A stretch of DNA of 64,000 nt, from positions 49,087 through 113,086 of the forward strand of contig NZ_JFCA01000023.1 of assembly GCF_000612585.1 (NCBI RefSeq), read 5' to 3'. Shown in pieces: positions 37,046-44,090 of the stretch. Within the stretch, counting starts at the first letter, position 1, and each line of letters begins with the position of its first letter. The translations under genes and the position numbers were made by a program. The notes under the pieces are model-generated. The model saw only the letters and a program-made list of their open reading frames with translations. It had not been told where the DNA came from and made no database searches. Source of the stretch: Pseudomonas sp. CHM02. GTDB taxonomy: Bacteria; Pseudomonadota; Gammaproteobacteria; Pseudomonadales; Pseudomonadaceae.

Positions 37046-37960
37046 TTGACTGAGTCTATTCGCAACCCGCTGACCCTTTACCTCACCCGCCTGGCCCCCT
37101 CCAGCCAACTGACCATGCGCTACGTGCTGCAAGACGCGGCCGACCGCCTGGGCTTCGAGGATATCAACCTCGAAGACATCGACTGGCACCTGCTGCAACC
37201 CGAACACGTCATCGCTCTGGTCGCGGCCTTGCGCGAAGACGGCTACGCGCCGAACACCTCTTCGCTGTACGTGAATGCCGTGCGTGGGGTGATGAATGAA
37301 GCCTGGCGCCTGAACCTGATCAGCCAGGAGCACCTGTTGCGCATGCGCACCGTCAAGGCTGCGCCGGGTACGCGCCTGGGCCAGGGCCGCAACCTGCGAC
37401 GCAGCCTGATTCGCGAAATGATGGAAGTCTGCGCCGCCGACCCGCGCCCCCAGGGCCTGCGGGACGCCGCAGTGATCGGCATTTTGTATGGCTCCGGCAT
37501 GCGCAAGTCGGAATCGGTCAACCTCGACCTGGCGCAGATCAACTTCGAAGAGCGCAGCCTGCGGGTCATCGGCAAGGGCAACAAAGAACTGATCAAATAT
37601 GCTCCGGACTGGGCGTTCGCCAAGCTGCAGGCGTGGCTGGCGTTTCGGCGCGAGCAACTCAAGGAAGGCGAGGAGGATGACAGCTTCCTGTTCAACCGCA
37701 TTCGCCGCGGCAGCCACATCACCCGCGAGCGCATCACCAAGCATGCGATTTACTACATTGCTCGTCAGCGCGGTGAGCAGGTGGGCGTGAAGATCATGCC
37801 CCATGACTTCCGCCGCTCGTTCATCACGCGGGTGATCGAGGAACATGACCTGTCGATTGCGCAGAAGCTGGCACACCACACCAATATCCAGACCACCGCC
37901 AGCTATGACGTGCGTGACGACAACGAACGGCGGCGGGCGGTGGATCGGTTTGACCTGTAG
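37046..37960 (+). CDS. Stand-alone tyrosine recombinase
   Basis: A 304-residue tyrosine recombinase, likely starting at TTG 37046. An AAAGG element lies rather far upstream, so the start is not certain. The N-terminal SAM-like DNA-binding part is about 1-115. Catalytic residues are Arg in YGSGMRKSES, Lys in VIGKGNKE, His-x-x-Arg in MPHDFRRSF, His in LAHHTNIQTT and nucleophile Y287 in TASYDV. All five are intact, so the enzyme should be active. No element, excisionase or cargo surrounds it, and it sits about 5 kb from dif. It may be a domesticated recombinase. Confidence 0.9.
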   Translation: MTESIRNPLTLYLTRLAPSSQLTMRYVLQDAADRLGFEDINLEDIDWHLLQPEHVIALVAALREDGYAPNTSSLYVNAVRGVMNEAWRLNLISQEHLLRMRTVKAAPGTRLGQGRNLRRSLIREMMEVCAADPRPQGLRDAAVIGILYGSGMRKSESVNLDLAQINFEERSLRVIGKGNKELIKYAPDWAFAKLQAWLAFRREQLKEGEEDDSFLFNRIRRGSHITRERITKHAIYYIARQRGEQVGVKIMPHDFRRSFITRVIEEHDLSIAQKLAHHTNIQTTASYDVRDDNERRRAVDRFDL

Positions 37961-37968
37961 GGGCAGGT

Positions 37969-38826
37969 TCAGAGGATCGGTTTGCCGCCGGTTACTGCAT
38001 AGCGCGAACCGGAGATGTAGCTGGCTTCATCCGAGGCCAGCAGCACATAGATCGGCGCCACTTCCACCGGTTGGCCCGGGCGGCCCAGCGGGGTTTCGCT
38101 GCCGAAGCTCTTGACATCATCATCCGGCATGGTCGCCACAATCAGCGGCGTCCAGATCGGCCCCGGTGCCACGCTGTTGACCCGGATCCCTTTGCTGCCG
38201 AGCAACTGCGCCAGACCACCGGTGAAGTTGGCAATTGCGCCTTTGGTAGCGGCATAGGCCAGCAGGGTCGGCTTGGGCATGTCGGAGTTGACCGAACTGG
38301 TGTTGATGATCGAACTGCCCGCTTTCATATGGGGCAAGGCTGCCTTGCAGATACGAAACATCGCCGTGATGTTGATATCGAACGTCTTCACCCATTCCTC
38401 ATCCTCGATTGCTTCGAGGGTTTCGTGGGTCATCTGGAACGCCGCGTTGTTCACCAACACATCGATGCGGCCGAACTGCTCGACGGTTTTGTCCACCAGC
38501 GCCTGGCACACGCTTTTCTGCGCAATATCACCCGGCAGCAACAGGCATTGGCGACCGGCTTCCTCCACCCAGCGCGCGGTTTCCTGGGCGTCCTCGTGCT
38601 CGTCCAGATACGCAATGGCGACATCCGCGCCTTCACGGGCAAACGCAATGGCGACCGCGCGACCGATGCCGCTGTCGGCGCCGGTGATCAGCGCGATCTT
38701 GTTGGCGAGCCGGCCGGAGCCCTTGTAGCTTTTCTCGCCGCAATCGGGATACGGGTCCATTTTCTTCTGCGCACCAGGTACGGCCTGGGCTTGAGGGGCA
38801 AAGGGTGGGCGTGGGTAGTCAGTCAT
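37969..38826 (-). CDS. SDR oxidoreductase with N-terminal extension (YghA/YhdF-like)
   Basis: ATG 38826 has GGAG six bases upstream and is preferred over ATG 38838. The 285-residue protein has a Pro-rich N-terminal extension of about 40 residues (YPRPPFAPQ), then the Rossmann motif ITGADSGIGRAVA, VNNAA, the catalytic Ser in INTSSVNSD and YAATKGAI. This layout is typical of stress-related YghA/GsiB-neighbour reductases, whose natural substrates are undefined. It is convergent with the recombinase gene, with eight bases between stops. Confidence 0.9.
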   Translation of the reverse strand: MTDYPRPPFAPQAQAVPGAQKKMDPYPDCGEKSYKGSGRLANKIALITGADSGIGRAVAIAFAREGADVAIAYLDEHEDAQETARWVEEAGRQCLLLPGDIAQKSVCQALVDKTVEQFGRIDVLVNNAAFQMTHETLEAIEDEEWVKTFDINITAMFRICKAALPHMKAGSSIINTSSVNSDMPKPTLLAYAATKGAIANFTGGLAQLLGSKGIRVNSVAPGPIWTPLIVATMPDDDVKSFGSETPLGRPGQPVEVAPIYVLLASDEASYISGSRYAVTGGKPIL

Positions 38827-38869
38827 GTCAGTCTCCATAGCGCTTCAAGGGTGCTAGGACGTTAGGTGT

Positions 38870-39136
38870 TTACGCGGTCACGATAGTTGTAATGGATGTC
38901 CGCGAGGCCCGACGAGTGGTGTCAGCCGCCCAAGTCGAGGGTGTCGAATACTTGCCGCGCTCTATATATGGGCTGGTTTCAGGCTGCATGGCCGCCAGCC
39001 AGCGGCGCAAGTCGCGACGGTCGGGGGAGGGGTGAATCAGTTCGGCATGGGACAGGTCCGCGCCGACGTGGCCCGGTGCACAGATGGGGATCAGCCATTC
39101 ATCAAGCAGCTTGTGTGCCTGCAACGCGCACTGCAC
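38870..39136 (-). pseudogene. LysR-family regulator remnant (effector-domain C-terminus)
   Basis: The frame encodes LLDEWLIPICAPGHVGAD and HPSPDRRDLRRWLAAMQ, which match the late effector-binding domain of GcvA-like LysR regulators. The family motif VFDTLDLGG then appears in another frame just after ERGK, showing a frameshift. No DNA-binding domain exists upstream, since the MFS gene begins to be read into at 39265. It is a truncated and frameshifted relic. Confidence 0.6.
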
Positions 39137-39264
39137 ACGGCCATCTGCATCGAATGAGGTCGGGCACTCGGTTTTCGCGGTTGTCCGCTGAGCCTAAGTG
39201 CCGGCAATGCACTGGTCGCGGCGCTGGCGGACGAGCATGCAATCCTGGCGCAAATGAGCAGCGA

Positions 39265-40473
39265 TCAGGAGGCGGGCGGGGCGCTCGCCAAGTGAGCCGG
39301 CAGGCGGCGCAGCGTCCACAGCGTGGTGAGCATCGCCGCGACGGCGCACAGCGCGATCCCCACCAGCATCGGCGCGGGTGTGTGATCGGCGAACACGCCG
39401 ACCAGGGTCATCGACACCGCAGCGGTGATCATCTGGATCGCCCCGAGCAAGGCCGAAGCAGAACCGGCCACCGCACCGTGATCCTCCAACGACAGGACGC
39501 CGGCCGCCGGCAGCAGCAAGCCGAGAAAACCGAAGCCGATGAACAGCAGCGTCATCATCAAGGCCAGGCTATCGACCCATAGCGTGGTGGCCGCGAGCAC
39601 AACCATGACCGTTGCCACGGCGACCACCGACCAGCGAATCAACGGTGCCAGACCAAAGCGCGCAGTGAGGCGTGCGGTCAGTTGGCTCATGGCGAAAAAC
39701 GACGCGGCATTCAGGGCAAAACCCAGGCTGAACTGGGTAGGCGTCAGGCCGTAATACTCGATGTACACGAACGGCGCGCTGCCGATAAACACGAAGAACG
39801 TCGCCAGGCCAAAACCGCATACCACCGACAAACCGATGAATACCGGGTCACGCATCAACGCGCCATAGCTGCTGAACGCGTTGCCCAGGGTCTTGCCCAA
39901 CCGACGTTCGGCCGGGTGGGTTTCAGGCAGTTGCACGATGGTCATCACCAGGCACGCCACCGCAACCACCGCCAACACGGCGAATACTTCACGCCAGCTC
40001 CACAGCGAGATCACCAGGCTGCCGGCGAGCGGTGCCAGGATCGGCGACACGCTCATCACCAGCATCAGCAACGCCATGAGTTTCGCGGCTTCATGCCCGG
40101 TGTACAGGTCACGCACGATGGCCCGCGGAATCACCATGCCCGCACACGCGCCGAACGCCTGCAGGGCCCGAAAGGCGATCAGTATTTCGATGGTCGGCGC
40201 CAGGGCACAGCCGACACTGGCCACGGCAAAAATCACCAGGCCGGCATAGATCGGTGGCTTGCGTCCGAACACATCACTGATCGGTCCGTAGAACAACTGG
40301 CACACGCCCACGATCACGAAGAACACTGTGAGGCTCATCTGCACCAGCGCCGGCGAGGCATGCAGGCTCGCGCCCAGGGTCGGCAAGGCTGGCAGGTAGA
40401 TATCGATGGCAAAGGGGCCGACGGCAGTGATCAACCCCAGGAGAAGGGCGAGGTGGGCGATGCTTCGAGACAT
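39265..40473 (-). CDS. Bcr/CflA-type MFS multidrug transporter
   Basis: A 402-residue protein with 12 hydrophobic helices. ATG 40473 has GGAA six to seven bases upstream, whereas an in-frame ATG further out lacks a site. Family hallmarks are FAIDIYLPALPTL in helix 1, GPISDVFGRKPP in the 2-3 loop and RALQAFGACAGMVIPRAIVRDLY in helix 4-5. It exports drugs such as bicyclomycin or chloramphenicol in characterised relatives. The C-terminus reads into a region of degraded sequence that holds a LysR fragment, possibly its former regulator. Confidence 0.92.
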   Translation of the reverse strand: MSRSIAHLALLLGLITAVGPFAIDIYLPALPTLGASLHASPALVQMSLTVFFVIVGVCQLFYGPISDVFGRKPPIYAGLVIFAVASVGCALAPTIEILIAFRALQAFGACAGMVIPRAIVRDLYTGHEAAKLMALLMLVMSVSPILAPLAGSLVISLWSWREVFAVLAVVAVACLVMTIVQLPETHPAERRLGKTLGNAFSSYGALMRDPVFIGLSVVCGFGLATFFVFIGSAPFVYIEYYGLTPTQFSLGFALNAASFFAMSQLTARLTARFGLAPLIRWSVVAVATVMVVLAATTLWVDSLALMMTLLFIGFGFLGLLLPAAGVLSLEDHGAVAGSASALLGAIQMITAAVSMTLVGVFADHTPAPMLVGIALCAVAAMLTTLWTLRRLPAHLASAPPAS

Positions 40474-40598
40474 GAGCGGTTCCGGGTGGAGCAAGGGGCG
40501 GTCAGCTTAAGGGATCCACACAGATCCGCAAAGACGCACGGGTGTCCACGCCGGGCAGGCAAGCGGGCGAACGACTTCGACGTTAACTGATTGATTTG

Positions 40599-40626
40599 AC
40601 TCAACCAGACAGTGATCTGGTTGAGT
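40599..40626. terminator. Perfect 10-bp hairpin after the HxlR gene
   Basis: ACTCAACCAG (40599-40608) and CTGGTTGAGT (40617-40626) form a perfect stem with an eight-base loop, 20 bases beyond the minus-strand hxlR-type stop. The following bases are A/T-rich without a strict U-run. Terminator is the best reading. Confidence 0.6.
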
Positions 40627-40645
40627 GGGCCATCAGGGCAGGGGG

Positions 40646-41005
40646 TCAGGCGCGGGAGAGGGCAGACGCACGTCGTTCGGCGATGCGCTCGACCGTCTGC
40701 ATATGTTCCGTACCCCACTGGCACAGCGCGCCCATCGCGGTGGCCAGGGACTGACCGAAGGGGGTCAGCGAGTACTCGACCTTGGGCGGTATTTCCTGGA
40801 AGTCCACCCGCGCAATGATTTCGTCGCGTTCCAACTCCTTGAGTTGCTGGATCAGCACCTTGTCGGTCACGCCGCCAATTGCGCGCTTTAATTCGCCATA
40901 TCGATGGACATTGCGTGCCAGATTGAACAGAACCAGGGGCTTCCATTTGCCGCCAATCACCGACAAGGCAGCTTCCAGACCACAGTTGAACGAGTTATTG
41001 GCCAT
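40646..41005 (-). CDS. HxlR-family transcriptional regulator
   Basis: A 119-residue winged-helix protein. The N-terminal Cys (NCGLEAALSVIGGKWKPLVLFNL) and the RYGELKRAIGGVTDKVLIQQLKELERD helix-turn-helix are followed by the wing PKVEYSLTPFGQSL. The Cys is typical of thiol- or quinone-sensing members such as YodB and HypR. It is divergent from an SDR gene, with 100 bases between, and probably controls it. HxlR-SDR/oxidoreductase divergent pairs are frequent. Confidence 0.92.
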   Translation of the reverse strand: MANNSFNCGLEAALSVIGGKWKPLVLFNLARNVHRYGELKRAIGGVTDKVLIQQLKELERDEIIARVDFQEIPPKVEYSLTPFGQSLATAMGALCQWGTEHMQTVERIAERRASALSRA

Positions 41006-41025
41006 GAAAATGCGGGCTCCAATGG

Positions 41026-41063
41026 GGTACTTACTAAAAGGTGCATACTATTCAAAATAATAG
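41026..41063. promoter_or_regulatory. Candidate HxlR operator/promoter in the divergent gap
   Basis: CTATT (41048-41052) and AATAG (41059-41063) form a short dyad next to repeated TACT elements (GTACTTACT and ATACTA). The location between HxlR and SDR genes fits an operator, but the motif is weak. Confidence 0.35.
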
Positions 41064-41105
41064 CGTAGTTCTACAGTTGGGCCTCAACCTTCTTCGGAGT
41101 TCATC

Positions 41106-41855
41106 ATGAGCAGGCTCAACGGAAAAATTGCAGTGGTTACCGGCGGCAACAGCGGCATCGGCCTGGCAACCGCCATTCGCTTCGCGGCTGAAGGCGCACA
41201 GGTGGTGATCGTAGGGCGTCGGCAGGAAGAACTGGACAACGCGCTTCAACTGATCGGCCATGACGCCATCGCCATCCAGGGCGACATCTCAAACCTGGAC
41301 GACCTGGCGCGCATTTTCACTCAAGTCAAAGCCGATAAAGGCCGAGTGGACGTGTTGTTCGCCAACGCGGGCCTGGGGGAGTTCCAGCCAATCGGATCGA
41401 TCACCGAGGAATCGTTCGACCGTACATTCGGCATCAACGTCAAAGGCACGCTGTTCACCGTGCAAAACGCGTTGCCGCTGATGCACGCCGGCAGCTCGGT
41501 GATCCTGACCGGTTCAACCACCGGCACCATGGGCACGCCGGCATTCAGCGTCTACAGTGCCACCAAGGCCGCACTGCGTAATTTCGCCAGGAGCTGGGCA
41601 CTGGACCTGAAAGGCAGCGGCATTCGCGTCAACGTACTTTCACCCGGCCCGATCTCGACACCAGGCCTGGACCTGGCGCTTTCAAGCACAGGGCAAAGGG
41701 ATGCAATCATCGACGACATGACCGCGCAGGTTCCATTAGGGCGCATCGGCAAGCCTGAAGAAGTCGCCGCCGCAGCATTGTTCCTGGCATCGGATGAAAG
41801 CAGCTTCATGACCGGCAGTGAAATGTTTGTCGACGGGGGCTTTGCGCAGGTTTGA
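41106..41855 (+). CDS. SDR family oxidoreductase
   Basis: A 249-residue classical SDR: VVTGGNSGIGLATA cofactor site, NAGLGEF, Ser in LTGSTTGTMG, YSATKAAL and PLGRIGKPEEVAAAALFLASD. GRRQEEL after strand 2 suggests NADP(H) preference. AACGGAGTT-type ribosome site CGGAG precedes ATG 41106. It is divergent from the HxlR gene and ends at a strong terminator. The likely role is detoxification of a carbonyl or quinone compound sensed by the regulator, an inference from the pairing. Confidence 0.92.
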   Translation: MSRLNGKIAVVTGGNSGIGLATAIRFAAEGAQVVIVGRRQEELDNALQLIGHDAIAIQGDISNLDDLARIFTQVKADKGRVDVLFANAGLGEFQPIGSITEESFDRTFGINVKGTLFTVQNALPLMHAGSSVILTGSTTGTMGTPAFSVYSATKAALRNFARSWALDLKGSGIRVNVLSPGPISTPGLDLALSSTGQRDAIIDDMTAQVPLGRIGKPEEVAAAALFLASDESSFMTGSEMFVDGGFAQV

Positions 41856-41902
41856 GCCCGACAGGGGTTTTGCCTGTTGAAATCTGACGGGCCACCAGGA
41901 TT

Positions 41903-41927
41903 ACCCGGTTGTTGGTTACAACCGGGT
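41903..41927 (+). terminator. Rho-independent terminator of the SDR gene
   Basis: A perfect 10-bp stem ACCCGGTTGT / ACAACCGGGT with loop TGGTT, followed by TTAT, lies 48 bases after the SDR stop. Confidence 0.8.
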
Positions 41928-41949
41928 TTATGCAAAAACGACTCGCCCT

Positions 41950-41991
41950 AAATATAACTCAACTAAATAGTCATTTAGTTCAGTTATATTT
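41950..41991. repeat. Long AT-rich palindrome, 19-bp arms
   Basis: The arm at 41950-41968 and its inverted copy at 41973-41991 match at 18 of 19 positions around loop AGTC. The inner part ACTAAAT AGTC ATTTAGT resembles a TetR-type operator. An unused AAGGAG ribosome-site-like element lies at about 42006-42011. It sits between convergent genes. Confidence 0.7.
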
Positions 41992-42070
41992 AATGGTTAT
42001 TAAAGAAGGAGAGCAGTTCATCCTTCCCACCTTTCTTTCCTGTCAACCCAGCGGGCTGAAAGTTGTGTAT

Positions 42071-42589
42071 TCAAGTCACTGACCACACCATGGCGCACCG
42101 ACTTTCCGGGGCGAATCCGTGCGCGTATTCCTCGCTCAATATCGCTGCCAGCCGCTGATCCAGCGCTGTGGCGACTTTAGTCTCAAAGCCTAAGCGGGCG
42201 TAAAACGGTGCATTCCATGGCACGGTTTTGAATGTCGTAAGCGTTACGAAACCAAGCCTGCTTGAGCGGGCATAATCCTTTGCAGCCTCAACCAGACGCC
42301 GCCCGATACCTTGACCTTGCATCGATTGCATCACTGATAGCTCATGGATGTGAAGATCATTGCCATGGCGCTCAGCGCAGAGAAATCCCTGCGGCCGATT
42401 TCCGGCATCAAGTGCAACCCAGCATGTCGATAGTGCGATGAGTTGGCTATGACGTTCGATGGACATCGGAGGCGATTCAGCGAGCCAACTCAACTCATCA
42501 ATCAGGCGAAATTCTTGAGCAGCGGAAATTTCAATGGCGGGCAAGAGTTGTGCATCTTCCGGTACCGCAAGGCGGATAATCGCAGGCAT
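42071..42589 (-). CDS. GNAT-family N-acetyltransferase
   Basis: A 172-residue acetyltransferase with the acetyl-CoA loop MQGQGIGRRLVEAAKDYA at about 95-112, the preceding strand LHIHELSVM and the C-terminal PFYARLGFE motif. The substrate is not predictable. It is read toward the terminator region and away from dif. AT-richer upstream bases hold the start ATG 42589. Confidence 0.88.
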   Translation of the reverse strand: MPAIIRLAVPEDAQLLPAIEISAAQEFRLIDELSWLAESPPMSIERHSQLIALSTCWVALDAGNRPQGFLCAERHGNDLHIHELSVMQSMQGQGIGRRLVEAAKDYARSSRLGFVTLTTFKTVPWNAPFYARLGFETKVATALDQRLAAILSEEYAHGFAPESRCAMVWSVT

Positions 42590-42629
42590 GTGTTGTATTT
42601 TGGTGAATGGATTTGGAAAAGGCTAACAG

Positions 42630-42818
42630 ATGACAGAGCCAATTTACGATGATGACCCGGCAGACACGCTGGTGGATTCAGAGACCGCAGCTGTCTTTCT
42701 GGCCGACGCTCACGACACGGGTGATGCGGCGTTCATTGCAAAAGCGATGGCGGTTGTCGCACGTGCCAACATTCCCATCGAGGCAGATGCGGATGGCCAA
42801 GCCCATAAGTCGTCCTGA
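42630..42818 (+). pseudogene. Truncated HigA-type addiction-module antidote
   Basis: A 62-residue frame whose segment DTLVDSETAAVFLADAHDTGDAAFIAKAMAVVARA resembles the N-terminus of the probable addiction-module antidote family (TIGR02684), with its family-like pattern TGDxxFIxxALxxVARA. The helix-turn-helix that should follow is absent in all frames and no toxin gene precedes it. It is therefore an orphan remnant, 80 bases from dif, or a short stand-alone protein. Confidence 0.5.
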
Positions 42819-42821
42819 GCG

Positions 42822-42842
42822 GGTGTTGCTAGTAGCAACACC
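42822..42842. terminator. 9-bp hairpin beside dif
   Basis: GGTGTTGCT and AGCAACACC form a perfect stem with loop AGT just behind the antidote remnant. There is no U-run. It may end transcription before dif. Confidence 0.5.
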
Positions 42843-42900
42843 TGAGCGCTGATTACCTCGTGAAAAGCAGCCTGGCAGAACCTCCAGTCCTGCATATGGC

Positions 42901-42928
42901 GTTACGCATAATGTATATTATGTTAAAT
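42901..42928. other. dif: Chromosomal dif site (XerCD dimer resolution)
   Basis: The 28 bases read as XerC arm GTTACGCATAA, centre TGTATA and XerD arm TTATGTTAAAT. They differ from the Escherichia coli dif site only at positions 2 and 4 of the XerC arm. The XerD arm and centre are identical. XerC and XerD resolve chromosome dimers here at division under FtsK control, so the site marks the replication terminus. A partial second XerD-like arm GTATGTTATAT follows at 42930-42940. Confidence 0.93.
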
Positions 42929-43186
42929 CGTATGTTATATCAGATATGTTCACGTAGTGTCAGTGGTACCTAAAAACTGGAGATTCAGACCTAAAAAACG
43001 TTGTGTAATAAATCATTGGCTTGCAACCCTATCCTCAGATGATCTCTCACAGGTAGCTCTCCATTTCTCAGACTTAAAAATTGTAGAGGCTTCGCCCCGT
43101 AAGCCTCCAGGCCGGCCAAACGAGCTTTTCTAGAGGGACACCTGACTGCTCGAATCCCACGCCGACAGTCACTCAAGTGTAGTCAA
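42929..43186. other. Noncoding stretch right of dif
   Basis: About 260 AT-richer bases without a convincing gene. A short hairpin GAGGCTT / AAGCCTC occurs near 43085-43110. A 61-codon minus-strand opening (42991-43176) has no recognisable product and may be a tail of the following pseudogene. Confidence 0.4.
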
Positions 43187-43760
43187 TCAAAGCACCTTTC
43201 GCGTCAACGCTTGTTGCAACCAGATCGAACGCCTGCGGCTCTTGTTGCTGCCTACGGCCCAGACACCTTCGGTATCCATGCATTCATCAAGGCCTTTAAG
43301 ACTGATGGCTCTGAAGGCCCATGGGGTCTTGGTATCTGCCCAATACTCACCGCCTCCTGATTCTAGATCCGATGGCAAACAGCGCGTACAAACGCCCAGC
43401 AGCCAATTCGGCAAATAACTCAAACGTCGCGCCTGCTTTCAGCTCATCGCCCCTGAGCTGAAGGCCCCCCGCGCGGAGCTGAGTCCCCGTTTTCACAAAT
43501 CGGAGCCGCGACGCCATGAACACTGGGAAGACCCTTGAGGTCGGGCCTCGTGAGTGGACATCTGCGCCCACACAATCAATATCAGCCTCGAGTCGTACAT
43601 GAGTGTAAGTCAGCGGAGTTTCAGCCAGCGCATAGCGAACTTCGCCTTTTCTCCATCCGATGACAGCGGGTCAATGCGAGCTGTCAGTGCTGGATTTGGC
43701 AGGCTTCGATGAAGATGATCAGTAAAAAGGCGGTAATAGGCTAAGCTTTGCGCCAGAGGT
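43187..43760 (-). pseudogene. Decayed gene in at least three frames
   Basis: Read on the minus strand, protein-like sequence passes through successive frames. The first contains FDRPLAQSLAYYRLFTDHL and IDPLSSDGEKAKFAMRW. The next contains EVRYALAETPLTYTHVRLE, SRVFPVFMASRLRFVKTG and FELFAELAAGRLYALFAIG. The last contains GGGEYWADTKTPWAFRA and ends at 43187. At least two frameshifts separate them, and no start with a ribosome site is left. The original family is not recognised. This lies directly beyond dif in the accessory region. Confidence 0.5.
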
Positions 43761-44090
43761 CTGTCGAATGCAGTCCTGATCACTCACTTGGCCCCCTAGC
43801 GTTTTGCCCTTGGCTGCGAAATCCTCGGGCTGCATGACGTTCATAACCTTGAGCTAGCCCCTGGCTATCCGGCAACAAACATTGGATGATGCACCTGAGG
43901 GATGGGCGTGGCTGTGGAGGTTCGTGGATCAAACTGGTGTGGGCCTGCTATGGCTTCCGGCATCCCCACAGGCTTGCGCCAGCGCTCGATCAAGGTGATC
44001 CAATTGCGGCATATGCACTAAATTGAGATTTTGGATTCAGTCGAAGCTTGGTGAATCTCAACGCTTGATTTCCGACCCGATGGAGCGTGC
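43761..44090. other. Noncoding gap before the integrase-like gene
   Basis: Nothing resembling a gene was found in these roughly 330 bases on either strand. The end carries GGAG close to ATG 44091 of the next gene. Confidence 0.4.

Noticed and set aside
43130..43175. tRNA-like TCGAATCC element in the gap right of dif
   Set aside because: No acceptor stem or anticodon arm can be formed around it, so it is not a tRNA or a convincing att remnant.
42991..43176. 61-codon minus-strand frame right of dif
   Set aside because: No ribosome site or family. It lies in decayed sequence, so it was not listed as a gene.
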